64,000 nt of DNA from Pseudomonas sp. PDM18 (GCF_014852585.1 NZ_JACVBX010000002.1:372001-436000), one strand, 5' to 3'; shown: positions 51,791 through 63,429, counted from the first letter of the stretch. Translations and numbers: made by a program. Notes: generated from the letters alone by a model not told the origin.

Positions 51791-52538
51791 CGGGGTAGGC
51801 CCGCTGGAGGAACTGCATCTCGGCCAGGAGGATGCCCAGGTGCTCGGTGTGCACACCGCGACGACCGCTGAGGTAGAAGTTCACCGCAGGCTCGGGCAGC
51901 GGCAGGGTCGCGGCGGCGAAGATGTCGGCGACCTTGGCTTTCCAGGCGGCGGCGAGGTCTTCCGGGTTCGGCGCGACGCCCTCGGCGAACAGGCGTTGCT
52001 CGATGTCGTCCGCATTGCACAGTTCGACGGTGAAGCGCCACACCTGCGGGATCGCCGCGAGCATGCGCGCGTGGCTTTGCTCGGTGCCGTCGCCCAGGCG
52101 CTGCATCCACTCGCCGGAGCGGCGCAGGTGGTAGGTGACTTCCTTCAGGCCCTTGGCGGCGATGGCGGCGATGCGCTCGTCGCAGGAAGCGCTCAGGGCG
52201 TGCAGCACGTGGAAGTGCCAGACGTCATAGAGGAACTGCTTGGTGATGGTCACGGCGAAGTCGCCGTTGGGCTGCTCTACCAGCAGCAGGTTGCGGAAGG
52301 CCCGCTCGTCGCGGCGGAAGGCCAGGGCGTCGGCGTCGCGGCCGTCATCCAGCAGTTCCACGGCGTACTCGTACCAGTTGCGCGCCTGGCCTACGAGGTC
52401 GAGGCCCACGTTCATCAGCGCCAGTTCTTCTTCCAGCGCCGGGGCGTGGCCGCACCATTCGCACAGGCGCTGGCCCTGGATCAGGGCGCTGTCGGCGAGG
52501 CGCAGCAGGTATTCGATCTTGTCGGAGTTCGGGTTCAT
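51777..52538 (-). CDS. paaC: Phenylacetyl-CoA epoxidase structural subunit
   Basis: 253 aa, starting MNPNSDKIEYLLRLADSALI. All-helical ferritin-like subunit with RLCEWCGHAPALEEELALMNVGLDLVGQAR and WHFHVLHALSASCDERI. It pairs with PaaA in the epoxidase core but lacks a full diiron site. It starts 10 bp after paaB and overlaps paaD. Confidence 0.95.
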   Translation of the reverse strand: MNPNSDKIEYLLRLADSALIQGQRLCEWCGHAPALEEELALMNVGLDLVGQARNWYEYAVELLDDGRDADALAFRRDERAFRNLLLVEQPNGDFAVTITKQFLYDVWHFHVLHALSASCDERIAAIAAKGLKEVTYHLRRSGEWMQRLGDGTEQSHARMLAAIPQVWRFTVELCNADDIEQRLFAEGVAPNPEDLAAAWKAKVADIFAAATLPLPEPAVNFYLSGRRGVHTEHLGILLAEMQFLQRAYPDATW

Positions 52539-52548
52539 CGCACGTGTC

Positions 52549-52830
52549 TCACATGTGGCCGACTTCGGGCGGCAGCTCGTAGAAGCTGGCGTGGCGGTAG
52601 ACCTTGTCCTGCGACGGGTCGAACAACGGGTCCTTCTCGTCGGGGGAGGAGGCGGTGATCAGCGCGGAGGGCACGACCCACAGGCTCACGCCCTCGTTGC
52701 GGCGGGTGTACAGCTCGCGGGCGTTCTCGATGGCCATGGCGGCGTCGGCGGCATGGACGCTGCCAACGTGCTTGTGGTTCAGGCCGTGCTTGCTGCGGAC
52801 AAAAACTTCAAAAAGGGTCCACTCACTCAT
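52549..52830 (-). CDS. paaB: Phenylacetyl-CoA epoxidase subunit PaaB
   Basis: 93 aa from the ATG at 52830 (CAGGAGAACACC upstream); an in-frame extension to 52854 has no SD. MSEWTLFEVFVRSKHGLNHKHVGSVHAADAAMA and RRNEGVSLWVVPS are characteristic. It bridges PaaAC heterodimers in the epoxidase complex. Confidence 0.96.
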   Translation of the reverse strand: MSEWTLFEVFVRSKHGLNHKHVGSVHAADAAMAIENARELYTRRNEGVSLWVVPSALITASSPDEKDPLFDPSQDKVYRHASFYELPPEVGHM

Positions 52831-52980
52831 GGTGTTCTCCTGATCGTTGGGCATGAGCTGCTGCGCGTCGGCATAACGTCGTTGGAAACAGGCCCGGGCT
52901 TGCTCATTTACAACCGTAAACTCCGCGCCCGCGCCTGTTTCCGCCTGGTTCTGCTCTAGCTCGCTGGCTCAGAGGCGGAA
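52831..52980. other. paaA-paaB intergenic spacer with inverted repeats
   Basis: 150 bp between the first two epoxidase genes. GGAAACAGGC (52884-52893) and GCCTGTTTCC (52933-52942) can pair around a 39-nt loop that itself holds TTTACAACCGTAAA. The spacer shares a 13-mer in inverted orientation with the paaD-paaE gap. No coding content seen; possible processing site. Confidence 0.5.
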
Positions 52981-53973
52981 TTAGGCGGCGTCGCGTTTGT
53001 GTTGTTGTTTGCGGGCGTAGGCGACCGCGGCTTCGCGGACCCAGGCGCCGTCTTCGATGGCCTTGCGGCGAGTGGCGACGCGCTCGGTGTTGCACGGGCC
53101 GTTGCCCTTGAGCACTTCGTAGAATTCTTCCCACTGGATGTCGCCGAAGTCGTAGTGGCCGCGCTCCTCGTTCCACTTCAGGTCCGGGTCCGGGGCGGTG
53201 CAGCCGAGCAGTTCCAGCTGCGGCACGGTCTGGTCGACGAAGCGCTGGCGCAGCTCGTCGTTGCTCTGCCGCTTGATCTTCCAGGCCATGGACTGGGCGC
53301 TGTTGGGGGAGTCGGCGTCGCTCGGGCCGAACATCATCAGGGCGGGCCACCAGAGGCGGTTGATGGCGTCCTGGACCATTTCCTTCTGCGCCTGGTTGCC
53401 GTGGCGCATCATGGTCAGGAGGATTTCGTAGCCCTGGCGCTGGTGGAAGCTCTCTTCCTTGCAGATGCGGATCATGGCGCGGGAGTAGGGGCCGTAGGAG
53501 GTGCGCTGGAGCACCACCTGGTTGACGATGGCGGCGCCGTCCACCAGCCAGCCGACCGCGCCCATGTCGGCCCAGTTCAGCGTCGGGTAGTTGAAGATGC
53601 TCGAGTACTTGGCCTTGCCCGAATGCAGCTTGGCGATCTCTGCGTCGCGGTCGGCGCCCAGGGTTTCCATGGCGCTGTAGAGGTAGAGGCCGTGGCCGGC
53701 TTCGTCCTGGATCTTCGCCATCAGCTGCAGCTTGCGCTTCAAGGTCGGTGCACGGGTGACCCAGTTGCCCTCGGGCAGCATGCCGACGATCTCGGAGTGG
53801 GCGTGCTGGGAAATCTGCCGGATCAGCGTCTGGCGGTAGGCGTCGGGCATCCAGTTCTTCGCCTCGATCTTCACCTCGGCATCGATCTTTTCCTGGAAGG
53901 CGCGTTCCTCGGGGGACATCTCCTCCAGCGCCTTGATGCGCTTCACGCCGGTCTCAACCAGTTGTGCGTACAT
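52981..53973 (-). CDS. paaA: Phenylacetyl-CoA epoxidase catalytic (diiron) subunit
   Basis: 330 aa, SD GGAGACACAGC. Ferritin-like diiron fold with [39 protein letters not shown] and [17 protein letters not shown], which supply the Glu/His metal ligands (EAGH, EESFH). It inserts one oxygen into the phenylacetyl-CoA ring to make the 1,2-epoxide. First gene of the paaABCDE operon, preceded by a 419-bp regulatory region. Confidence 0.97.
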   Translation of the reverse strand: MYAQLVETGVKRIKALEEMSPEERAFQEKIDAEVKIEAKNWMPDAYRQTLIRQISQHAHSEIVGMLPEGNWVTRAPTLKRKLQLMAKIQDEAGHGLYLYSAMETLGADRDAEIAKLHSGKAKYSSIFNYPTLNWADMGAVGWLVDGAAIVNQVVLQRTSYGPYSRAMIRICKEESFHQRQGYEILLTMMRHGNQAQKEMVQDAINRLWWPALMMFGPSDADSPNSAQSMAWKIKRQSNDELRQRFVDQTVPQLELLGCTAPDPDLKWNEERGHYDFGDIQWEEFYEVLKGNGPCNTERVATRRKAIEDGAWVREAAVAYARKQQHKRDAA

Positions 53974-54392
53974 GCTGTGTCTCCAGCCTTTTGTCGTGTT
54001 CGTAGGACGGCCTTGGCCATGGCTGTATTTTTAAATGATACAGAAATGAATGTCTAACACTAAATGATGTGTCGTAATTGGTTTTGGTATCGCTTTGGCG
54101 GATTCCAAGGGATTTCTGCAGGCGCGAAAAGGTGCATCTAGCAGGGTTAAATCTGATAAATGTGATGAATGTGAGGGTAAGGTTCGGGAAATTGCTATGT
54201 TCTATTGCGGTGCGCGGATGCGCTGGGAATGGGTTCGTAAGGCGACGAAGTGATACGTAAATTGTTATTTTACGTGAGTAAGTAAGGCAGTAGGGTGGGG
54301 CTTGAGGAGCTGCGTAACGGCTTGGCGCGGGCCTTGCCGGCGGATCGCGGGCGTGGCCCGTTCCTGCAGGGGGGCTGCAGGAGCGGTGTGGG
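53974..54392 (-). promoter_or_regulatory. paaA upstream control region with candidate PaaX sites
   Basis: This 419-bp gap is clearly AT-richer than neighbouring DNA. It contains direct repeats TAAATGAT at 54032-54039 (as AATGATACAG) and 54061-54068, the 12-mer GAAGTGATACGT at 54247-54258 that recurs upstream of paaY, and a palindrome ACGTAAA-N7-TTTACGT at 54255-54275. The TGATAC sites are candidates for PaaX binding by position and repetition. The promoter hexamers could not be fixed with confidence. Confidence 0.55.
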
Positions 54393-54746
54393 TCAGGCTT
54401 GGACGATGACGTCGAAGCCGCCGAAGATCATGCGTTGCCCGTCGAAGGGCATGTCGGCGAATTCGGTCTTCATCCGCGGGTCTTCCATGAACTTCTTCAT
54501 GCCCTCATCGCGCGCGGCCTTGCTAGGCCAGGTGATCCAGGAAAATACGACGGTCTCGTCTTCCTTGAGCTTCACCGCCATGGGGAAGGACGTCACCTTG
54601 CCTTCGGGCACGTCGTTGCCCCAGCACTCCACGACGCCGAGTGCGCCGTACTCCCTGAACATCGCCGCTGCCTTGCGCGCGACCTCGATGTAGCGCTCTT
54701 TGCTGGCGGTGGGCACCGGTACGAGGAAGCCATCGACATAGTTCAT
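54393..54746 (-). CDS. DUF1428 (YbaA-like) protein
   Basis: 117 aa, with an SD within GCAGGAGATGAACG. MNYVDGFLVPVP, ALGVVECWGNDVPEGKVTSFPMAV, VFSWITWPSKAARDEGMKKFMEDPR and FDGQRMIFGGF match the small DUF1428 family, a dimeric ferredoxin-like fold of unknown function. It lies between paaK and paaA on the same strand, so it may be transcribed with paaA or alone. It is not a standard paa gene. Confidence 0.88.
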   Translation of the reverse strand: MNYVDGFLVPVPTASKERYIEVARKAAAMFREYGALGVVECWGNDVPEGKVTSFPMAVKLKEDETVVFSWITWPSKAARDEGMKKFMEDPRMKTEFADMPFDGQRMIFGGFDVIVQA

Positions 54747-54909
54747 CGTTCATCTCCTGCGGGTGGGCAGGCGGCCGGATGCCGCCTGCTTTTGAGGAAT
54801 AGTCGAAGGGCGGGATGGAGGATCGACAGGGAAGGGTGGTGGGGCGACGGGCGGTCGGTGTGGCGGGTAATTCCGGAGAGGGGGCACCAGGTGACACTGA
54901 AGCTGGATG

Positions 54910-54948
54910 GTTCGCGAGCAAGGACTGGGCGTCCCCCTCGCTCCTACG
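54910..54948. repeat. Degenerate REP copy with central insertion
   Basis: GTTCGCGAGCAAG and CTCGCTCCTACG are the two halves of the single REP seen at 49978-50001, separated here by 14 extra bases (GACTGGGCGTCCCC). It lies between the DUF1428 gene and the paaK terminator. Confidence 0.65.
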
Positions 54949-54955
54949 AAAAACA

Positions 54956-54981
54956 AAAAGCCCCGCCGAAGCGGGGCTTTT
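54956..54981. terminator. Bidirectional-looking terminator after paaK
   Basis: Perfect 11-bp stem AAAAGCCCCGC (54956-54966) / GCGGGGCTTTT (54971-54981) with CGAA loop, A-run on one side and T-run on the other, 15 bp beyond the paaK stop. It separates paaFGHIJK from the DUF1428/paaABCDE unit, which argues that the two have separate promoters. Confidence 0.9.
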
Positions 54982-54996
54982 CTATCACGCGAAGAC

Positions 54997-56316
<1,320 letters not shown>

Positions 56317-56488
56317 GGGTTCACTCGATTTGTTCTTGTACGCCAGCCGGTGGGGGCTGCGAGTGTCATGGGAGCAGCATACCGCCCCCGTTCGCGGAAG
56401 GATTCGAACCCCTGCCAGAGACTTTGCTCTGCGTGTCAGTCGCCGCACGGAGGCGACTGGCGGTGCGGGGTCCGGTCCCGCCGATGGA

Positions 56489-57699
<1,211 letters not shown>

Positions 57700-57703
<4 letters not shown>

Positions 57704-58140
57704 TCGGAGGTCTCCTGCGCCAGCACGGTGCCGCGCACTTTGTAGGATTTGCCGTGGAACAGGGCAATCAGCTGGCCCTGGGAATTCTCGATGCGCACGT
57801 CGTAGTTGCCGGTGCGGCCGCTGCGGCTCTGTTCGAAGGCGCTGGCGATCAGCTCGTCGCCTTCGCGGGCCGGCGCCACGTAATCGATGCTGCAGCCGAT
57901 GGCGACGGTGGCGTCGTTGTAGCTGTTGCAGGCGAAGGCGAAGGCCGAGTCGGCCAGGGCGAACAGGTAGCCGCCGTGGCAGGTGCCGTGGCCCTGGATC
58001 ATGTCCTCGCGCACGCGCATCGACAGCTTCGCGCTGCCCGGGCCGGCATCCAGCAGCTGGATGCCCATGCGGCGGGTGGCCTGGTCGCGCTCGTACATGG
58101 CCTCGGCGCAGTCGCGGGCCAGTTGGGAGGCGTCAGTCAT
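57700..58140 (-). CDS. paaI: Hydroxyphenylacetyl-CoA thioesterase PaaI
   Basis: 146 aa from the ATG at 58140 with GGGGAG upstream. Hot-dog fold with [40 protein letters not shown] and [19 protein letters not shown]. It hydrolyses stalled (hydroxy)phenylacetyl-CoA esters to free CoA. It overlaps paaH by 8 nt and paaJ by 4 nt. Confidence 0.95.
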
Positions 58141-59650
58141 GGAAACTTCTCCCCTCGGCGTGCAGGCGGCGCAGCAGCAGGGACGGGCGATAGCGATCCT
58201 CACCGTACGCGGCCTGCAGGTTGTCAAGCACGCGCAGCACGTTGCCAATGCCGATCTGCCCGGCCCAGGCCAGCGGACCTTGCGGGTAGTTCACGCCGGC
58301 ACGCATGGCGAGGTCGATATCACCTGCGCTGCCCACGCCTTGCAGCACCGCATCGGCGCCTTCGTTGGCGAGCATGGCGACGGTGCGCAGCACGGCGAGG
58401 CCGGGCGTGTCGCTCAGGCGGGTGGCGGCAATGCCGGCCTTGGCGAGCAGGGCGACGGCCTGATCCAGTGCTGCGGGCGTGGTGTCCGCCGAGGCGGAAA
58501 TGCCCAGTCGCGAAGCCTTGCTGTAGTCCAAAGCGAGGTCGATCAGTACCAGGTTGCGCAGACCATCTTCCCTGGCGCGCTGGCTGGCGAGGCGGCCGTC
58601 GGACAGGGCGATCACCACGTCACTGAGCCGAAGCAGGCCGCTACCGGCGCGTTGGGTGATCTCGATGCCGGCGTCTTCCAGGCGCTGCACCAGCGGTTGG
58701 GCGACGCCCAGATCACCTTCCAGTGCACAAGCGGTGACGCTGGCGCAGCTGCTCAGGCTCGTCGGCTGCGGGCGCTCGGCGCCTTCGGCGTAGTCGTAGA
58801 AGCCCCGGCCACTCTTGCGGCCGAGGCGGCCGGCGTCCACCAGCTCCTTCTGGATCAGCGAGGGCTGGAAGCGGAAGTCGCCGTAGTAGGCGGCGAACAC
58901 CGAGCAGGTGACGGCGTAGTTGACGTCATGGCCGATCAGGTCGGTCAGCTCGAAGGCGCCCATACGGAAGCCGCCGGCATCGCGCATCAGCGCATCCAGC
59001 GTGGCGCAGTCGGCGGCGCCTTCCTGCAGCAGGCGCAGGCTTTCGGCATAGAAGGGGCGCGCCACCCGGTTGACGATGAAGCCCGGTGTGGATTTGGTGT
59101 GGACCGGCTTCTTGCCCCAGGCCAGCGAGGTGGCATACAGGCTGTCGGCCAGCGCCGGGTCGGTGGCGAGGCCGGAGACGACTTCCACCAGCGCCATCAG
59201 CGGCGCCGGGTTGAAGAAGTGCATGCCGATCACCTGCTGCGGGCGTTCGAGGCCGGCGGCGAGGCTGGTGATGGACAGCGACGAAGTGTTGCTGGCGAGG
59301 ATGCAGTCCTCGGCGCACAGCGCTTCGAGCTGCTGGAACAGGCCGCGCTTGACCTCCAGGTTCTCGACGATGGCTTCGATCACCAGTTTGGAATCGGCCA
59401 GCGTCTCGATGGCGTCCACCGGTTGCAGGCGGGCGATGATGTCGCTGCGGGCAGCGGCGTCGAGCTTGCCTTTCTCGACCAGGCGGCCGAGTTGGCGGTC
59501 GATGCCGTCGATGGCCTGGGCGGCGGCGCCGGGACGGCTGTCGTATAGGTTTACCGGGTGGCCGGCTTGCGCGGCGACCTGGGCGATGCCCGCGCCCATG
59601 GCGCCAGCCCCGATCACCGCGACTTTTGCGTCTTTCGAAAGTGCGCTCAT
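58133..59650 (-). CDS. paaH: 3-hydroxyadipyl-CoA dehydrogenase
   Basis: 505 aa. The NAD-binding N-terminus is KVAVIGAGAMGAGIAQVAAQAG. ILASNTSSLSITSLAA, GMHFFNPAPLMALVEVV and STPGFIVNRVARPF are the 3-hydroxyacyl-CoA dehydrogenase signatures, and there are two C-terminal helical domains as in the long PaaH form. It oxidises 3-hydroxyadipyl-CoA to 3-oxoadipyl-CoA. It begins 3 bp after the paaG stop. Confidence 0.95.
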   Translation of the reverse strand: MSALSKDAKVAVIGAGAMGAGIAQVAAQAGHPVNLYDSRPGAAAQAIDGIDRQLGRLVEKGKLDAAARSDIIARLQPVDAIETLADSKLVIEAIVENLEVKRGLFQQLEALCAEDCILASNTSSLSITSLAAGLERPQQVIGMHFFNPAPLMALVEVVSGLATDPALADSLYATSLAWGKKPVHTKSTPGFIVNRVARPFYAESLRLLQEGAADCATLDALMRDAGGFRMGAFELTDLIGHDVNYAVTCSVFAAYYGDFRFQPSLIQKELVDAGRLGRKSGRGFYDYAEGAERPQPTSLSSCASVTACALEGDLGVAQPLVQRLEDAGIEITQRAGSGLLRLSDVVIALSDGRLASQRAREDGLRNLVLIDLALDYSKASRLGISASADTTPAALDQAVALLAKAGIAATRLSDTPGLAVLRTVAMLANEGADAVLQGVGSAGDIDLAMRAGVNYPQGPLAWAGQIGIGNVLRVLDNLQAAYGEDRYRPSLLLRRLHAEGRSFHD

Positions 59651-59653
59651 GGA

Positions 59654-60445
59654 TCAGCGGCCCTTGAAGCTGGGGGTGCGTTTTTCCATGAAGGCAGACA
59701 CGCCCTCGCGGTAGTCCTCGCTGCGGCCGGCCAGACGCTGCAGGTCACGCTCCAGCTCCAGCTGCTCGTCGAAGCTGTTGTTCAGGCTAGCGTTGAGGCT
59801 GCGCTTGATCAGGGCCAGGCCGTAGGTCGGCTGGGTCGCCAGGTGGCGGGCGAGCTTGAGGGCCTCCTCGCGCAGGTTGGCGTCATCCACCACCTGGTAG
59901 ATCAGGCCCCATTGCTCGGCCTGTTCGGCGCTCAGGCGATTGCCCAGCAGGGCGAGCGCCTTGGCGCGGGCCATGCCGACCAGGCGCGGCAGAGTCCAGG
60001 TGCCACCGGAATCGGGGATCAGGCCAATCTTGCAGAAGGCCTGGATGAAGCTGGCTGAGCGCGCCGCCAGCACCAGGTCGCAGGCCAGTGGGATGTTTGC
60101 GCCGGCACCGGCGGCCACGCCGTTGACCGCGCAGATCACCGGCAGCGGCAGGTCGCGCAGGGTGCGGATCAGCGGGTTGTAGAATTGTTCGATGGACTGA
60201 CCGAGGTCCGGCACTTCGGCGCCGGGAGCGACGTTGCGGTCGGACAGGTCCTGCCCTGCGCAGAAGCCGCGGCCTTCGCCGGTCAGCAGCAGGACGCGGG
60301 CATCCGGGTTCTGCCGGACCTGCTTGAGCGCCTCGCGCACTTCGCCATGCATGGCGGCGTTGAAACTGTTGAGCTGCTCCGGGCGGTTCAGGCTGAGGAG
60401 GGCGACGCCGTCCTCAATGGAAAACAGGATGTGCTCGAAGTTCAT
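59654..60445 (-). CDS. paaG: 1,2-epoxyphenylacetyl-CoA isomerase
   Basis: 263 aa crotonase. Oxyanion-hole segments are FCAGQDLSDR and GAGANIPLACD; the catalytic Asp145 sits in CKIGLIPDSGGTWTLPR, with Asp where hydratases have Glu, as in PaaG isomerases. It converts the ring epoxide to oxepin-CoA and also shifts double bonds later in the route. 51 bp after paaF. Confidence 0.96.
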   Translation of the reverse strand: MNFEHILFSIEDGVALLSLNRPEQLNSFNAAMHGEVREALKQVRQNPDARVLLLTGEGRGFCAGQDLSDRNVAPGAEVPDLGQSIEQFYNPLIRTLRDLPLPVICAVNGVAAGAGANIPLACDLVLAARSASFIQAFCKIGLIPDSGGTWTLPRLVGMARAKALALLGNRLSAEQAEQWGLIYQVVDDANLREEALKLARHLATQPTYGLALIKRSLNASLNNSFDEQLELERDLQRLAGRSEDYREGVSAFMEKRTPSFKGR

Positions 60446-60496
60446 GGGCGGGCTCGCTCCATCAAAGGGCAGACAATGGGCAGAAAGGGGTGGTGC

Positions 60497-61270
60497 TCAG
60501 CGACCTTCGTAGGCCGGCTGGCGTTTTTCCTGGAAGGCTCGGATGCCCTCAATGCGGTCGGCGGTGCCAGCCAGCAGGGTGAAGGCGTGTCGTTCGAAGC
60601 GCAGACCGCTGGCCAGATCGGTGTCCTGTGCCTTGAGCAGCGCTTCCTTGGCCAGTCGCACGGCGAGCGGCGCCTTGGCGGCGATGCTGCGGGCGATCTG
60701 CAGGGCGCGCTCGACGGTGAATTCGGGTTGGGTGACTTCGCTGGCCAGGCCGGCGCGCTGGGCGTGGCGGGCGTCGATGGCTTCGCCGGTGAGCACCATC
60801 TGCATCGCCAGCGGCTTGCCCACGGCGCGCAGCAGGCGCTGGGTGCCGCCGGCGCCGGGCATGATGCCGAGGTTGATTTCCGGTTGGCCAAAGCGCGCGT
60901 CTTCGCCGGCCACGAGGATGTCGGCGTGCATTGCCAGCTCGCAGCCGCCGCCCAGTGCGAAGCCGTTGACGGCGGCGATCAGCGGTTTGGAGAAGGCGGC
61001 GATGCGCTGCCAGTAGCCGACGCGGGGGTCATTGAGGATGCCGACCAGGTCGCGCTCGGCCATTTCCTTGATATCGGCGCCGGCGGCGAAGGCCTTGCGG
61101 CTGCCGGTCAGGACTACGGCGCGGGTTTCGCTGTCCTGCTCGGCGGCGTCGAGTTCGGCGGCCAGCTCACCGAGCAGTTCGGTGTTCAGGGCGTTGAGCG
61201 CTTCGGGGCGCTGCAGGGTGATCAGGCGGACGCCCGCTTCAGGCATCTGAACGGCAAGGGTGCGAGGCAT
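60497..61270 (-). CDS. paaF: 2,3-dehydroadipyl-CoA hydratase
   Basis: 257 aa from the ATG at 61270 (GAGGACG upstream); the frame to 61390 is not conserved. Crotonase motifs are FAAGADIKEM, NGFALGGGCELAMHADI (Glu111) and FGQPEINLGIMPGAGGTQRL (Glu131), so both hydratase glutamates are present. It hydrates 2,3-dehydroadipyl-CoA. It is the first gene of the minus-strand run and is divergent from paaY. Confidence 0.95.
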   Translation of the reverse strand: MPRTLAVQMPEAGVRLITLQRPEALNALNTELLGELAAELDAAEQDSETRAVVLTGSRKAFAAGADIKEMAERDLVGILNDPRVGYWQRIAAFSKPLIAAVNGFALGGGCELAMHADILVAGEDARFGQPEINLGIMPGAGGTQRLLRAVGKPLAMQMVLTGEAIDARHAQRAGLASEVTQPEFTVERALQIARSIAAKAPLAVRLAKEALLKAQDTDLASGLRFERHAFTLLAGTADRIEGIRAFQEKRQPAYEGR

Positions 61271-61645
61271 GACATCGTCCTCAGGCTGCACGCGCGGCTG
61301 CATGGCCGGCTGTATTGGAATTATGGGAGGCAGGCGTTGCCCGTCTCCGGCCTTCTCGCAGTATAGGCCTAAAGCGATACGGAAAAACAACTACAAAAGT
61401 TGGATCGCGTGTCTAAAATATTTCTGCCGGTGCCACCGAGTGGGCAGTTGGGTGGCTGAGGAATACCTGCAATGCAGCGTATTTACTGGTTTTATAAGCC
61501 TTTTCGTCGTCCTGGCAACGTTATTCGGAAGTGATACGTCAGATTTAGATTGGAGGTGCTTGCATCGATGTGATACAAGATTTTCAAAAGAACAGATCGC
61601 TTTGTGCGGTGATGCCGAACGCTGGCAGCGCCGCAGGAGAACCCG
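61271..61645. promoter_or_regulatory. paaF/paaY divergent control region
   Basis: 375 bp between the divergent starts. On the minus strand a TATACT -10-like hexamer (61360-61365) precedes paaF, with GCGATACGG (61374-61382) just upstream where a repressor would act. On the plus side GAAGTGATACGT at 61528-61539 is identical to the copy before paaA, and ATGTGATACAAG lies at 61569-61580. An SD (CAGGAGAACCCG) precedes paaY. The repeated GTGATAC/CGATAC motif is the best PaaX-operator candidate. No -35 could be fixed and no gene was seen. Confidence 0.55.
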
Positions 61646-62263
61646 ATGCCCTGCTACAGCCTCGAAGGCGTGCGCCCGGTCGTTCATCCGACCGCTTATG
61701 TCCATCCCACCGCCGTGCTGATCGGCGACGTCATTGTCGGTCCCGGCTGTTATGTCGGCCCATTGGCGGCGCTACGCGGCGACTTCGGACGGATCGTCCT
61801 CGAAGAAGGCGCGAACCTTCAGGACACCTGCGTCATGCACGGGTTCCCGGACAGCGACACCGTCGTTGAGCGCAACGGCCACATCGGCCATGGCGCGGTG
61901 TTGCACGGCTGCTGTATCGGCGAGGATGCCCTGGTGGGGATGAATGCCGTGGTGATGGATTACGCGCAGATCGGTGCACGCTCCATCGTTTCAGCCGCCG
62001 CCTTCGTCAAGGCCAAGTTCGATTGCCCGCCGCAAAGCCTGGTGATGGGCGCGCCGGCCAGCGTCAAGCGCAGCCTGAGCGACGAAGAGATCGCCTGGAA
62101 GCGCCGCGGCACCGAGGAATACCAAGCCCTGGCCAGGCGCTGCATCGAAAGCATGGTGGAATGCCAGCCGCTGGCGGAAATAGAAGAAGAGCGCCCGCGC
62201 CTGGGTGACTCCGGTTTTCGGCCCAAGGCCGGGGCAGGGGCAGGGGTAGGGAAGGGCGCATGA
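61646..62263 (+). CDS. paaY: Phenylacetate-pathway thioesterase/hexapeptide protein PaaY
   Basis: 205 aa. Left-handed beta-helix hexapeptide repeats run from [20 protein letters not shown] to [13 protein letters not shown]. His65, His82 and His87 ([16 protein letters not shown]) are the zinc ligands of the gamma-carbonic-anhydrase-like fold. PaaY hydrolyses ring-derived CoA thioesters to avoid CoA trapping. The last about 14 residues are a Gly/Ala/Lys-rich tail ([12 protein letters not shown]). The stop overlaps the paaX start (ATGA). Confidence 0.95.
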   Translation: MPCYSLEGVRPVVHPTAYVHPTAVLIGDVIVGPGCYVGPLAALRGDFGRIVLEEGANLQDTCVMHGFPDSDTVVERNGHIGHGAVLHGCCIGEDALVGMNAVVMDYAQIGARSIVSAAAFVKAKFDCPPQSLVMGAPASVKRSLSDEEIAWKRRGTEEYQALARRCIESMVECQPLAEIEEERPRLGDSGFRPKAGAGAGVGKGA

Positions 62264-63264
62264 GTACTGGGGTTCGCTCCAATGGCCAGGCGGTGCGGCG
62301 GGCAGGTATAGTCGCCGCTCCTTCGCCTGCGCAACGTGCCATGACCGCTCTAGCACCGCTGAACCAGTTGATCAATCGCTTCCAGGAACAGACGCCGATC
62401 CGCGCCAGCTCGCTGATCATCACCCTGTATGGCGATGCCATCGAACCCCATGGCGGCACCGTCTGGCTGGGCAGCCTGATCAATCTGCTGGAGCCGTTCG
62501 GCATCAACGAGCGGCTGATCCGTACCTCCATCTTCCGCCTGACCAAGGAAGACTGGCTGACCGCCGAGAAGGTCGGCCGGCGCAGCTACTACAGCCTGAC
62601 CGGCACCGGCCGGCGGCGTTTCGAGAAGGCCTTCAAGCGCGTCTATAGCTCCAGCCTGCCGGCCTGGGATGGTTCCTGGACCCTGGTGATGCTCTCGCAG
62701 ATCGCCGCTGACAAGCGCAAGCAGGTCCGCGAGGAGCTGGAATGGCAAGGCTTCGGCGCCATTTCGCCGACCGTGATGGCTTGTCCGCGCGCCGACCGCA
62801 GCGATGTCATGGCGACCCTGCAGGATCTCGACGTGGCCGATGACTGCATCGTCTTCGAAACCCGCGCCCAGGACGTGCTGGCCTCCCGCGCCATGCGCAT
62901 GCAGGTGCGCGAGAGCTGGAAGATCGACGAGCTCGGCGAGCACTACAGCGAATTCATCCAGCTGTTCCGTCCGCTCTGGCAAGCGCTGCGCGAGCAGGAT
63001 CAGCTACGCCCCGAGGACTGCTTCCTGGCGCGCACCCTGTTGATCCACGAATACCGCCGGCTGCTCCTGCGTGACCCACAATTGCCCGACGAACTGCTGC
63101 CGGGCGATTGGGAGGGGCGCGCGGCGCGGCAGCTGTGCCGCAACATCTACCGACTGATCCACGCCAAGGCCGAGGACTGGCTGAATCGCAACCTGGAGAC
63201 TGCCGACGGCCCGCTACCGGACGTCGGCGAGAGCTTCTACAAGCGCTTCGGCGGATTGAACTGA
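62260..63264 (+). CDS. paaX: Phenylacetate operon repressor
   Basis: 334 aa from the ATG at 62260, which has GGGAAGGGCGC as SD and overlaps paaY. An internal ATG at 62341 ([15 protein letters not shown]) gives 307 aa, the usual family length and N-terminus, but lacks an SD. The winged-helix DNA-binding part ([34 protein letters not shown]) is followed by the CoA-ester-sensing region. PaaX represses paa promoters until phenylacetyl-CoA binds. Its likely targets are the regions before paaA and paaF/paaY. Confidence 0.95.
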   Translation: MSTGVRSNGQAVRRAGIVAAPSPAQRAMTALAPLNQLINRFQEQTPIRASSLIITLYGDAIEPHGGTVWLGSLINLLEPFGINERLIRTSIFRLTKEDWLTAEKVGRRSYYSLTGTGRRRFEKAFKRVYSSSLPAWDGSWTLVMLSQIAADKRKQVREELEWQGFGAISPTVMACPRADRSDVMATLQDLDVADDCIVFETRAQDVLASRAMRMQVRESWKIDELGEHYSEFIQLFRPLWQALREQDQLRPEDCFLARTLLIHEYRRLLLRDPQLPDELLPGDWEGRAARQLCRNIYRLIHAKAEDWLNRNLETADGPLPDVGESFYKRFGGLN

Positions 63265-63429
63265 CAGGAGTTGGCGTGAAAAATGCCTCTCGCCTTGCAA
63301 CGCTCCGGTTGCCGGGCGGAGACAGCGCAAAGCGACCTTCCTGATGGGCGGGCGCTGCGAACGATGACGACAGGCCCTGGAGGCCGTCGCTGAATAACAA
63401 CAAACAATGCGTGTGAGGCTTTGCAGGTC

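Noticed and set aside
56395-56418. tRNA-like 3' fragment between paaJ and paaK (TTCGAA with flanking GGGG/CCTT on the minus strand)
   Set aside because: The T-stem does not pair properly and no anticodon or acceptor partner is present nearby.
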